This document shows positions 20,978 through 31,400 of a DNA stretch of 64,000 nucleotides, piece after piece. The notes beneath the pieces are model-generated. The model was not told where the DNA came from. It did not search any database and saw only the letters and a program-made list of their open reading frames with translations. The stretch is from Nemertoderma westbladi (Eukaryota > Xenacoelomorpha > Nemertodermatida > Nemertodermatidae). A program made the translations under genes and the position numbers. The first letter of the stretch is position 1. Each line of letters opens with the position of its first letter. Location: assembly GCA_032718475.1 (NCBI GenBank), contig JAUCBJ010002394.1, positions 16,003 to 80,002 of the forward strand, written 5' to 3'.

Positions 20978-22639
20978 GAGATCCGTAAAGTCCATAGAAG
21001 CAACGCAGTGGAAATTTATAGTTGTCTGACCGAGCCTGCAAAGGACTCGGGCAGGCACTATAATGTCGCGACAATCACTCAACCAGCGGCGTCTTTACAC
21101 CTGTTGATTGAGCGAACTTCATCAATGAAACATCTCATCCACCACGTTATAACCCTCCTCAACTTCCTACGGTGGAAAGACAACAAGCCGATAGTTCAAT
21201 GGAGTATACAAGAACTCATTATCGCGGAGAAGTGTATTGTTGGATATGTCCAGAGAGAAAGCTTCCCCGATGAGTGGGAACAACTCAGTGCGGGCAAGAC
21301 CTTGAAACCGGACAGCCCAGTCTACCAACTGAGACCAATGATGGGAGAGGACAGACTGATCCGACTGAATACCAGGATGGCAAACGCCCCGGTTGAATAT
21401 GAGGTTAAATACCCAGCGCTTCTGCCCGGAACGTCGACACTAGCCAAGCTATTAATTCAACAGTGTCACGAGGAAAACCACCACGCGGGACAGAACTGGA
21501 TTATAGCTAATATACGACAAAGGTATTGGATCACCCACATCCAGCCACTGATCCGGAAAGTGTTAAAACGTTGCTTTCCCTGCAGAAGATATCTAGCGCC
21601 ACCACTCACACAAAAGATGGCCGACTTACCAGCCACCCGTCTACAGTCCGATTCCCCGCCGTTCTATGTAACCGGAGTAGACTGTTTCGGACCGTTTACA
21701 GTCATCGAGCGACGATCCAACATCAAATGCTGGGGAGCCATCTTTACCTGCCTTAGGTCTAGGGCAATCTACCTAGATATCGTGGTGAACCTTACGCAAC
21801 ACGCATTCATCAACGCCCTGCGTCAGTTCGTGGCGAACAATGGGACATGTCGTCATATGTACTCCGATAACGGTACAAACTTTGTGGGAGGAGAAAGAGA
21901 ACTTAGAGAGGCGATCGAGGGATGGTTTACCGAGGACACCGCATCCCAAGTCTGGAGGGACCACCAGATACAGTGGCACTTCCAAACACCCTTAGCACCC
22001 CATACGAGCGGGGTATGGGAGAAACTCATCGACTTAGTAAAACGATCCATGCGCGTCGCATTAGGAGACACCCGGGTAACCCATGACACCCTCCGCACAA
22101 CGTTCTGCGAGATCACGGCTACCCTGAACAACCGACCCATCGTCCCTATCCGCGACGACCCCACAGACCTGGAGCCCCTCACTCCTAACCACCTACTGGG
22201 GAGACCCAAAACCCATATTCTTCCAGAGACGATGTTTCCGGATCCCGACGATATCGCGAGACATACTAACTGGAAGAAGGCCCAAGCGTTGGCAGCGCAT
22301 TGGTGGAGAATCTGGGCCCAGGAGTACCTCATAACCCTCCGGACCAGGAGGAAGTGGAACAACACCTACAGGAATGTCGCAGTTGGCGACATGGTGCTGG
22401 TGAAAGAAGACCTCAAAGACCGCGTCCACTGGCCTGTGGCGCGAGTCGTGGCAATACAACCGAGCAAAGACGGACTTGCGAGGACTGTGACGATACGAAC
22501 GGCAAAGGGCCACTACCAACGCCCTATCCAGAGGCTGTGCCTTCTCGAAGGCAATGACAGTGGTGACTCTACGAGAGGTGATAAGTTCCCTACTCCAGAT
22601 CCTGCTGCAGACATTGGTGACAATGCTAAACCCGTTTAA
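20978..22639 (+). CDS. Integrase of BEL element 1 with DUF5641 tail
   Basis: DDE integrase that would insert the cDNA into host DNA. It opens with the end of the RNase H/linker region (CLTEPAKDSGRHYNVATITQ), then the region that precedes BEL integrases (RWKDNKPIVQW). The H2C2 zinc-binding site follows (CHEENHHAGQ...RCFPC), then the rve core with all three acidic residues: VDCFGPF, MYSDNGTNFVGG and VWEKLID. The C-terminal DUF5641 domain (WRIWAQEYLITLRTRRKW...VGDMVLV...RPIQRLCLLE) is complete. The ORF is uninterrupted for over 540 codons, starting right after the nested LINE. There is no ATG at the proper start, as expected of part of a polyprotein. A copy of the element's hairpin motif lies at 21031-21050. 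Confidence 0.9.
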   Translation, partial: EIRKVHRSNAVEIYSCLTEPAKDSGRHYNVATITQPAASLHLLIERTSSMKHLIHHVITLLNFLRWKDNKPIVQWSIQELIIAEKCIVGYVQRESFPDEWEQLSAGKTLKPDSPVYQLRPMMGEDRLIRLNTRMANAPVEYEVKYPALLPGTSTLAKLLIQQCHEENHHAGQNWIIANIRQRYWITHIQPLIRKVLKRCFPCRRYLAPPLTQKMADLPATRLQSDSPPFYVTGVDCFGPFTVIERRSNIKCWGAIFTCLRSRAIYLDIVVNLTQHAFINALRQFVANNGTCRHMYSDNGTNFVGGERELREAIEGWFTEDTASQVWRDHQIQWHFQTPLAPHTSGVWEKLIDLVKRSMRVALGDTRVTHDTLRTTFCEITATLNNRPIVPIRDDPTDLEPLTPNHLLGRPKTHILPETMFPDPDDIARHTNWKKAQALAAHWWRIWAQEYLITLRTRRKWNNTYRNVAVGDMVLVKEDLKDRVHWPVARVVAIQPSKDGLARTVTIRTAKGHYQRPIQRLCLLEGNDSGDSTRGDKFPTPDPAADIGDNAKPV

Positions 22640-23892
22640 ACCCCTTCTCATCCTGTTGACAAACTCTTTTAACTGTGATTTATCGACAATGATAATGGAC
22701 CCCCCTTAAACCAACTGTAACCACGCAATGGTATTTGTGTTTCCTCGTGTGTTATGTGGAGTCCAGCGTCACCCTGCAGATGTTTCGACTGACGCAGGGT
22801 CGTTTATGTATTGTTTACCCTGATTTTGGTCATCGGGACCAACGACATTGGATTATTGGAAATGGTAAAGATTTGAAGTGGAATTCATTGTATCCATTGT
22901 AGTATGTTATGTTGTCCGTTGCGTGCGCAGTTCGGGGCGTAGGCGGTGTAACTAGTCCAGCTGTAGATCCCGGATTGCCGCGCAACACCCCCTCTATCCC
23001 GTTATTCTGGTGGGTCCATGGTGCATCCACATGACTTCGACGATAGAGGGTTTTATGTTTCTCAGTCGCGTTATTCTGGTGGGACCGTTGCGTGGATTTT
23101 GGGGCGTAGGCGGTGTAACTAGTCCAGCTGTAGATCCCAGAATGTTGCGTAACCCCATCCCACATGACTTCGTCGGCTGAGCTTTATGTTGTTGGGAGTG
23201 TTATTCTGGTGGGTCCCTGGTGCATTCCACGTGACTTCACTTCCAGCGTCTTCATTGTCCGTTACGTGTGCAGTTTGGGGCGTAGGCGGTGTAACTAGCC
23301 CAGCTGTAGATCCCAGATTGCCGCGTAACACCCCTTCCACAACGAAAATTTCCCAAAGAAGATGATTGAATGTAGTTGGAAATGATGAAAAGAAACAGAC
23401 GACGTTACTATAAACTGAATGATGACGCGTATGATGATGAAAATGTAATGATGCGCACCCTGGTGCTGCGCTTATAACAAATGATGATAGCCGGGGGGCT
23501 ATAACCCCAATGATAATGTGGAAATAAATGAAATGTGGAAATAAATGTGAAATAAAGGTGGAACTAAATGATGAAATGTGTTGAAATAAATGAAATGTGA
23601 TGAAATAATAATGAGAAATGAAAAAAGACAAAAAAAATGTATAAAATGTCTAAAGAAAAGAATTGGAAAAAAGAAGAGGACATAAAAAGTCAAAACTGGT
23701 TGGATATTAATGTATAGCTATAGTACTGTAAATGCTGAATGTATTAGCAATAAGATGGTAGATGCCTATATAGCAATGTTATTTAATAAACTGAATTAAA
23801 AATAAAACTGAACTATTCTGCAATCACTATAGTTTCAGACTTTCTGGATTTATAATTAACTGATATAATTTTGCAACGGACATAATTTAAAT
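22640..23892. repeat. Spacer of BEL element 1 with three tandem-type repeats
   Basis: A block GGGGCGTAGGCGGTGTAACT...CCAGCTGTAGATCCC recurs at about 22934, 23101 and 23278 (periods 167 and 177 bp), interleaved with TTATTCTGGTGGG copies at about 23002, 23062 and 23205. From 23370 to 23690 the strand is purine-rich and AT-rich (GATGAAATG, AATAAATG words). No coding frame is supported. It separates integrase from the third ORF and may carry signals for a subgenomic mRNA; an acceptor was not pinned down. Confidence 0.65.
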
Positions 23893-25869
23893 ATGGACCC
23901 AAATCGCCAAATTATCGGCGAATTACGTAATACGATAGATCTACTGGAATATCCACAACCTGGATCCCCTAACTTTGATACAAATTGGAGCACCCTGATA
24001 AATGAGAATGTGCGAGTCGTCAAATTCTCCGGGCGAGAGGGACCGGATTCCCGGAATCTACGAGCCCTCCGGTTGGCCGATGCTAGTACGAGACTGAAAA
24101 GAACTCGGAACGCAAAGGCTACCGGAGGGGATGAGTTGTCGTATTGGGAAACGTTTCGGCAAAGCGTCTACAGATCCCGATGTTTGATATACGACAACGA
24201 GGGAAACGCGACGCCCACCTCGAAAGCGATGACGTTGGCTCGATGTCAAAGTTTCGTCGACGACAAGAGTACGTACCTCGCCCACTGGGGAAACCTAGCG
24301 GAGTGTACGGCAATGCTACGAGAGGAACGTATATCCGTTATCCAGAATCACGACGACTACCAGGAGAAGTACGGGGCGAAAGAATACGGTCGATCCTTGG
24401 TCGTCGTCCTCGGAACCCTGGACGGTTTGGTATTGGTGTGTCGAATATTCCCGACACCCAGACAGGAAGTGCAGGCAGCCGGAGCGATCTGGTTGCTACC
24501 TCCGGAGATCCAAAAGATCCTCTTCGACTTCGATGTCATTAAAATCGGGTCAGATATAAAAGCGGATGTCCGGAACGACTACGCGAACGCTCCTTTAGGA
24601 AGAGACCGTAAAGGAGATCTCAATGCCATTAGTCATTGCATCGACACCCAGACACTTCTAGCCTGGTTACGATCCGCCGAATTAATGCGAGGATTCCGCG
24701 AGGTGAGACAGATGAAATCCGGGATCGGCTACCTCGCTGTGCTAAACGGCGGCATCGACTTTAAACCTCAGAAATTACAGGACTATAATAAGATATATGG
24801 TGGATACCCAGGATTGGAAATAAAGAGCGAGCGAGAGGGTCGATGGAAGGAAGTTGACAGGAGGTGGGCGATACACCAAAGGTGGGAGAATCCCGATCGA
24901 CGGAACTACATCTACGTCGTTATGGAGTCCTACACCATTGCTAAGTTTATATGTAAAACTCTCGATAACCTCATTACGGCGGTTCCTCTTTCCTTTGTCG
25001 ACTACGACTGGAACGAGGTTATAAACCATGCGTTCAAAGCGGTCGAGAACATTACACCGGGAGAGACGAAAACGCTCACCGTTATCGATTCCTGGGACGA
25101 GAACGGACCTTACGACATCCCTACGATTACCGAGCTTCTCGGTGCGGAGGAGCCTCTGATTTCCTCGGAAGGGGAAGAACTATGGCTACAAGAAGGCGTT
25201 CTACTGTCCACCCCAAAGCGACCACTCGAGCCGGAAGCCGCGTACGAGCCGGCCGCCAAATGGGTTGCCTCGGCCGAACCGGCAACGGGAGCAGGCGCTT
25301 CCACCCCACTCGGCTCCGGTAGCCCTGCGAGGGAGTTAGTCACTACCTCCGCGTTGAGCGACTTCGGCGACATATGCCAGAGGTTATCCCCATATTCTTT
25401 CCCGGGTGGCGGAGACTGGTCTTCGGAGATTCCGAGTACCAGCACTCAACGAACCCGCTCAGCGATACTGGTCGAGAAGGGTCCCAGCGCTGCGCCGCCC
25501 TCCGTAGGTCTCCTCGGAATCCCTCCGTCGAAAGCCCCGGCACCTCTTCGCCGACCAGCAGTGACAACTATCCCCTCTGTTCCACAGGATCCTATGCGAC
25601 TAACCCGATGGTACGCCGAGCAGACCGAATGGATCCTCCACCAGAAACGGTCGTCCGAGATGAGGCCAGCGGGACATAAAGATCTATCGGAGCGAGAACC
25701 TACTACGCCAAAGCCCAGCCTTTCGCGGGCTACCGGCCACAGCGAATATTCAAAAGAGCGACCGACGACTCGAGTATTACGTCGGCGTCCCGATCCCGAT
25801 CTTCTTCGGTCGGGAAATGCAGTTAGAGATATGCGCAGACTGCGGTTCGGAGCAGTGCCCACGCAGTAG
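23893..25869 (+). CDS. ORF3 of BEL element 1: degenerate RNase D/WRN-like domain protein (5' part)
   Basis: A 658-codon ORF starting MDPNRQIIGE, in the position where some retroelements carry env. There is no signal peptide or transmembrane segment. Residues about 125-360 follow the RNase D/WRN/EXD pattern of the DEDD exonuclease fold: a strand pair (GRSLVVVLGTLDGLVLV), then LPPEIQKILFDFDVIKIGSD with IKAD (Asp225) at motif II, IDTQTLLAW at 250, and a final YIYVVMESYTIAKF where motif III has Glu345. The motif I Asp-x-Glu appears lost (ISVIQNHDD), so activity is unlikely; an RNA- or DNA-binding role is possible. Residues 440-658 are Ser/Pro-rich and probably run out of frame near the end, because the Cys-rich C-terminal region lies in another frame from about 25660. 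The fold assignment rests on motif reading only. Confidence 0.65.
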   Translation: MDPNRQIIGELRNTIDLLEYPQPGSPNFDTNWSTLINENVRVVKFSGREGPDSRNLRALRLADASTRLKRTRNAKATGGDELSYWETFRQSVYRSRCLIYDNEGNATPTSKAMTLARCQSFVDDKSTYLAHWGNLAECTAMLREERISVIQNHDDYQEKYGAKEYGRSLVVVLGTLDGLVLVCRIFPTPRQEVQAAGAIWLLPPEIQKILFDFDVIKIGSDIKADVRNDYANAPLGRDRKGDLNAISHCIDTQTLLAWLRSAELMRGFREVRQMKSGIGYLAVLNGGIDFKPQKLQDYNKIYGGYPGLEIKSEREGRWKEVDRRWAIHQRWENPDRRNYIYVVMESYTIAKFICKTLDNLITAVPLSFVDYDWNEVINHAFKAVENITPGETKTLTVIDSWDENGPYDIPTITELLGAEEPLISSEGEELWLQEGVLLSTPKRPLEPEAAYEPAAKWVASAEPATGAGASTPLGSGSPARELVTTSALSDFGDICQRLSPYSFPGGGDWSSEIPSTSTQRTRSAILVEKGPSAAPPSVGLLGIPPSKAPAPLRRPAVTTIPSVPQDPMRLTRWYAEQTEWILHQKRSSEMRPAGHKDLSEREPTTPKPSLSRATGHSEYSKERPTTRVLRRRPDPDLLRSGNAVRDMRRLRFGAVPTQ

Positions 25870-26494
25870 ATGAAATCGAGTAACCGATTCGTGCCTACAG
25901 CTCCTTGGGATTCTGTATTGTCCATACTGCGCGACATCGGGACACGACGTCTCAGTCTGTCCAATCCTCTATAACCTCTGCACAACTTGCGGTTTCCGTG
26001 GACATTCCGCTAGCCCCCGCTGCAATATAAAATGTCCCTCAAAGGACGTTACCGCTATGGGAAATCTGGTTATGTTCGAAACTTACGCAAATAGCCACAT
26101 AAAGACCAAGGTACGGAGAAACGCTCAGAATATCGCGCAGGAAATGGCGTGTGGTTATTTTTCCTTCCCGGAACGCCTCCATACAACAGCGACATTACCA
26201 TTCCATTACGTGGATCTGTTGCTAAGCGCCGGATTGTTCGGCCCATTCGAGATCTTTCGACGCTTATATTCGTATAAAGAAGGGTTTGGTGACGGAAAGT
26301 GGTTCCTCGAGGCGCGCAACACCGAGTTGGAAAGACGAACCGATATGATCCCGTTGCCATCGAAAGGAAGAGCCGCCAGGAGACAAGCCGAAACGTTGCT
26401 CACGATGGAGAAAGGCGTATCAGAGCAAGAAATAGAGGATCGGGATATTCCAGGAACATTTATATTGAACATTTATTTTTATATATATATATGA
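25660..26494 (+). pseudogene. ORF3 of BEL element 1: Cys-rich zinc-knuckle C-terminal part
   Basis: In a frame shifted from the 23893 ORF, a sensible protein continues: IFFGREMQLEICADCGSEQCP, an in-frame TGA at 25871, then CPYCATSGHDVSVC (an exact CX2CX4HX4C knuckle), CTTCGFRGHSASPRC (CX2CX4HX5C), NIKCPSKDV and about 145 more residues from 26057 (MGNLVMFETYANSHIK...) to a stop at 26494. The TGA fits a CGA to TGA change. Two knuckles after a nuclease-like fold point to a nucleic-acid-binding protein. A frame break somewhere in 25370-25810 and the TGA mean this copy cannot make the whole product. Confidence 0.6.
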
Positions 26495-26600
26495 ACTCCA
26501 GGCCAAATTAATCAAGACTATGCAATATAAAATTTTGGGTTTTTTATATGGGAAATGACCTACGCAAACTCGATCTACCAATAGACCTCACGAAGGTCAT

Positions 26601-26611
26601 TGGGGGGGGAC
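26601..26611 (+). promoter_or_regulatory. Polypurine tract of BEL element 1
   Basis: TGGGGGGGGAC ends just before the 3' LTR start TGTTCGCAG at 26612. Placement and composition are those of a plus-strand primer. Confidence 0.75.
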
Positions 26612-28016
26612 TGTTCGCAGTATTTCAACTTTTCATAACGCGAGTTGAATATTTTTTGTATTTATTTAAAATGATTATTCTGATATCACTACTGGGTGCG
26701 GGACCTTGGTTTTTGGGCACACTCAATGAACTGGGGGTGATTTATGGGCAAATATTGGGACGACTTACAGTGTACGGGACTCATTTCGTGTATATAAGGG
26801 CAAGGGGGGGGGGGAAGGAAAAGTTAAGCAGTATTCGGGTTTACCTGACTACTATTAGGCCTAGCCAACTTCCTGCTGCCTGTAGAGGTGGATTTGGTAA
26901 CTCGCTAGGTCTAAAGGACAAGGACTGCCCTTAGCGGTCCCTGGCCAACATCAGTTATTACGAGCCTGAAAAGGACATCGGAAAGTCTGCTACTTGTGTC
27001 AGGGATTTGCGACGGGAAACGACGACAGACCCCATAGCCAAGCCGTACTGGTTCTCGATGATCGTTCCCTTCGGGGTTCGTGAGGGGTGGGACGGACACG
27101 TGAAAGGGTCGACTGACTAACAGAGGAAGGGTTTGACGAGGACTGCCCTTAGCGGTCTCTGGTCAACAGCAGTTATTACGAGCCTGAAAAGGACATCGGA
27201 AAGTCTGCTGCTTGTGCCAGGGATTTGCGATGGGAACCGACGACAGACCCCTTAGCCAAGCCGTACTGGTTCTCGATGATCGTTCCCTTCGGGGTTCGTG
27301 AGGGGTGGGACGGACACGCAACGGGGTCGAAAGACAAAGGACTGGACTCTACTGGCCTACCGACTGTTCGGAGCAGTGTCTCGGTTGCCGAAGCGACTAC
27401 GAGCCTGAATAAGGACTCGGAAAGCCTAGGTGGTTGGGACTCTGCGATGAACCGACGGACCCCTAGCCAAGCCGTACTGGTTCTCGATAATCGAACCCTT
27501 CGGGGTTCGTGAGGGGTGGGACGGACACGCGAACGGGTCCACCGACATCACAGACTCCTAGCCAAGCCGTACTGGTTCTCGATGACCGATCCCTTCGGGG
27601 TTCGGGAGGGGTGGTACAGACACGCAACAGGGTCGACCGACACCGACACTACGGCACCAAGACTAGGACCGAGGGAAAATCTGGGGAACATTAGTTAGGC
27701 TAAAATCTGAGCGAACAGTGGGTAATTAAATAATTTACTGTAGGGATTTATATTGTCGTGTATTATTATTGTGAATAATTTGGTGTATATTGGTTTGGGG
27801 AAGCCCAATTTATTCTCAATCAAGGTTCAACTGTAGGGAAGTTACATTAAAGAGTATATCCAACCAATGCAGCTTTTTCTCAACCGCAATCTTGCATTTA
27901 AGAACGGGTTCCTTCTCCACAATCAATATCCGGTGACTGGCCGGGATTCCGTGGTCTGTAAAGTTCCGCCTCCAGCATCGGCGTTTTCCCCCATGGTGTC
28001 GGGAATAACGGCAACA
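26612..28016 (+). repeat. 3' LTR of BEL element 1
   Basis: 1405 bp, TGTTCGCAG...GGCAACA, colinear with the 5' LTR with scattered point changes and small indels (for example an extra block near 27350). The best TTCG palindrome, CGAACCCTTCGGGGTTCG, is at 27491-27508. It is followed directly by the target duplication CAGTT at 28017. Its end overlaps apparent coding on the minus strand only because LINE B sequence follows. Confidence 0.93.
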
Positions 28017-28427
28017 CAGTTCTTCATAAAACTTGACTGCTTGTTCTGGCTCTGAGACATTGGTTGGACTGTAGCAACATATAACTGTTGCCGTGGGATT
28101 CCCATCAAATGTTGCAATCATAACCCTGGAATTTATAGATTTGATGTTGTTTAGGGTCTTAAGTGCAAATGGGCTTAGCAGAATTCCTACTCCACCAGTT
28201 GATGGATTGGCCGAGTTTCTTACTGCTGAGCTTGTTACTAACGTCCATCCATTTCCAATGTCATAGTACTTCATGGCAGTGTCGTCATGACAAATCCGAT
28301 GTTCTTGGATGCAGATGATGTCGATGTTATATTCCATTTCCAGAGCGACCATGTCACCCTGTTTGGTACGTGCTTTCAGCGTGCGTGCGTTCATTGTAGC
28401 AATCTTTAGTGTCGTTTTACATAAAAC
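28017..28427 (-). pseudogene. LINE family B: 5' part (endonuclease N-terminus)
   Basis: On the minus strand from 28394: MNARTLKARTKQGDMVAL...CIQEHRICHDD...ICCYSPTNVSEPEQAVKFYEEL. This is the APE endonuclease start with its catalytic QEHR. It stops at the BEL element 1 integration site and continues at 13279 on the other side. Just upstream the minus-strand frame reads KIAT before the Met, typical for these ORFs. The upstream region is cut off by the satellite at 28428, so the 5' UTR is missing. Confidence 0.9.
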
Positions 28428-31400
28428 ATTTATTGCCAGGTTATCAAGTTATTCATTTATTGCCAGGTTATCAAGTTATTCATTTATTGCCCGGTTATCA
28501 AGTTATCCATTTATTGCCCGGTTATCAAGTTATTCATTTATTGCCCGGTTATCAAGTTATTCATTTATTGCCAGGTTATCAAGTTATTCATTTATTGCCA
28601 GGTTATCAAGTTATTCATTTATTGCCAGGTTATCAAGTTATTCATTTATTGCCAGGTTATCAAGTTATTCATTTATTGCCAGGTTATGAAGTTATTCATT
28701 TATTGCCCGGTTATCAAGTTATTCATTTATTGCCAGGATATCAAGTTATTCATTTATTGCCAGGTTATCAAGTTATTCATTTATTGCCAGGTTATCAAGT
28801 TATTCATTTATTGCCAGGTTATCAAGTTATTCATTTATTGCCAGGTTATCAAGTTATTCATTTATTGCCCGCTTATCAAGTTATTCATTTATTGCCCGGT
28901 TATCAAGTTATTCATTTATTGCCAGGTTATCAAGTTATTCATTTATTGCCAGGTTATCAAGTTATTCATTTATTGCCAGGTTATCAAGTTATTCATTTAT
29001 TGTCCAGTTATCAAGTTATTCATTTATTGCCAGGATATCAAGTTATTCATTTATTGCCAGGTTATCAAGTTATTCATTTATTGTCCAGTTATCAAGTTAT
29101 TCGTTTATTGCCAGGATATCAAGTTATTCATTTATTGCCAGGTTATCAAGTTATTCATTTATTGCCAGGTTATCAAGTTATTCATTTATTGCCAGGTTAT
29201 CAAGTTATTCATTATTGCCCGGTTATCAAGTTATTCATTTATTGCCTGGATATCAAGTTATTCATTTATTGCCAGGGTTATCAAGTTATTCATTTATTGC
29301 CAGGTTATCAAGTTATTCATTTATTGCCAGGTTATCAAGTTATTCATTATTGCCCGGTTATCAAGTTATTCATTTATTGCCTGGATATCAAGTTATTCAT
29401 TTATTGCCAGGGTTATCAAGTTATTCATTTATTGCCAGGTTATCAAGTTATTCATTTATTGCCAGGTTATCAAGTTATTCATTTATTGCCAGGTTATCAA
29501 GTTATTCATTTATTGCCAGGTTATCAAGTTATTCATTTATTGCCAGGTTATCAAGTTATTCATTTATTGCCAGGTTATCAAGTTATTCATTTATTGCCAG
29601 GTTATCAAATTATTCATTTATTGCCAGGTTATCAAGTTATTCATTTATTGCCAGGTTATCAAGTTATTCATTTATTGCCAGGTTATCAAGTTATTCATTT
29701 ATTGCCAGGTTATCAAGTTATTCATTTATTGCCCGGTTATCAAGTTATTCATTTATTGCCAGGTTATCAAGTTATTCATTTATTGCCAGGTTATCAAGTT
29801 ATTCATTTATTGCCAGGTTATCAAGTTATTCATTTATTGCCAGGTTATCAAGTTATTCATTTATTGCCAGGTTATCAAGTTATTCGTTTATTGCCAGGTT
29901 ATCAAGTTATTCATTTATTGCCCGGTTATCAAGTTATTCATTTTTTGCCAGGTTATCAAGTTATTCATTTATTGCCTGGTTATCAAGTTATTCATTTATT
30001 GCCAGGTTATCAAGTTATTCATTTATTGCCAGGGTATCAAGTTGTTCATTTATTGCCAGATTATCAAGGTATTCATTTATTGCCCGGTTATCACGTTATT
30101 CATTTATTGCCCGGTTATCAAGTTATTCATTTATTGCCAGGTTATCAAGTTATTCATTTATTGCCAGGTTATCAAGTTATGCATTTATTGCCCGGTTATC
30201 AAGTTATTCATTTAATGCCCGGTTATCAAGTTATTCATTTATTGCCAGGTTATCAAGTTATTCATTTATTGCCCGGTTATCAAGTTATTCATTTATTGCC
30301 CGGTTATCAAGTTATTCATCTATTGCCCGGTTATCAAGTTATTCATTTATTGCCAGGTTATCAAGTTATTCATTTATTGCCAGGAAATCAAGTTATTCAT
30401 TAATTGCCAGGTTATCAAGTTATTCATTTATTGCCAGGTTATCAAGTTATTCATTTATTGCCAGGTTATCAACTTATTCATTTATTGCCCGGTTATCAAG
30501 TTATTCATTTATTGCCAGGTTATCAAGTTATTCATTTATTGCCAGGTTATCAAGTTATTCATTTATTGCCAGGTTATCAAGTTATGCATTTATTGCCCGG
30601 TTATCAAGTTATTCATTTAATGCCCGGTTATCAAGTTATTCATTTATTGCCAGGTTATCAAGTTATTCATTTATTGCCAGGTTATCAAGTTATTCATTTA
30701 TTGCCAGGTTATCAAGTTATTCATTTATTGCCAGGTTATCAAGGTATTCATTTATTGCCAGGTTATCAAGTTATTCATTTATTGCCAGGTTATCAAGTTA
30801 TTCATTTAATGCCCGGTTATCAAGTTATTCATTTATTGCCAGGTTATCAAGTTATTCATTTATTGCCCGGTTATCAAGTTATTCATTTATTGCCCGGTTA
30901 TCAAGTTATTCATCTATTGCCCGGTTATCAAGTTATTCATTTTGTTGCCAGGTTATCAAGTTATTCATTTATTGCCAGGAAATCAAGTTATTCATTTATT
31001 GCCAGGTTATCAAGTTATTCATTTATTGCCAGGTTATCAAGTTATTCATTTATTACCAGGTTATCAAGTTATTCATTTATTGCCCGGTTATCAAGTTATT
31101 CATTTATTGCCCGGTTATCAAGTTATTCATTTATTGCCAGGTTATCAAGTTATTCATTTATTAGCAGGTTATCAAGTTATTAATTTATTGCCAGGTTATC
31201 AAGTTATTCATTTATTGCCAGGGTATCAAGTTATTCATTTATTGCCAGGTTATCAAGATATTCATTTATTGCCAGGTTATCAAGTTATTCATTTATTAGC
31301 AGGTTATCAAGTTATTCATTTATTGCCAGGTTATCAAGTTATTCATTTATTGCCAGGGTATCAAGTTATTCATTTATTGCCAGGTTATCAAGATATTCAT

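Larger units (their letters stand above)
13285..28016 (+). mobile_element. BEL/Pao LTR retrotransposon, element 1 (14.7 kb with nested LINE)
   Basis: Two direct LTRs, 13285-14672 and 26612-28016, start TGTTCGC and end GGCAACA. They are flanked by the 5-bp target duplication CAGTT (13280-13284 and 28017-28021). Inside, on the plus strand, are a small leader ORF, gag, protease, a nested LINE (17986-20971), integrase, a repeat-rich spacer, a third ORF and a polypurine tract next to the 3' LTR. The domain set (coiled-coil gag of DUF1759 type, DUF1758-like protease, H2C2 and DDE integrase with DUF5641 tail) is BEL/Pao. Reverse transcriptase and RNase H of the element are absent. The element sits inside LINE family B, which resumes in register on both sides. 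Confidence 0.95.

Noticed and set aside
15068-22639. A single gag-LINE-integrase fusion gene
   Set aside because: The LINE has its own start and 3' tail, a target duplication and frame breaks on both sides, so it is a nested insertion, not a fused reading frame.
25446-25985. 179-codon antisense ORF opposite ORF3
   Set aside because: GC-rich codon use of ORF3 leaves the opposite strand open; no motif and no start context.
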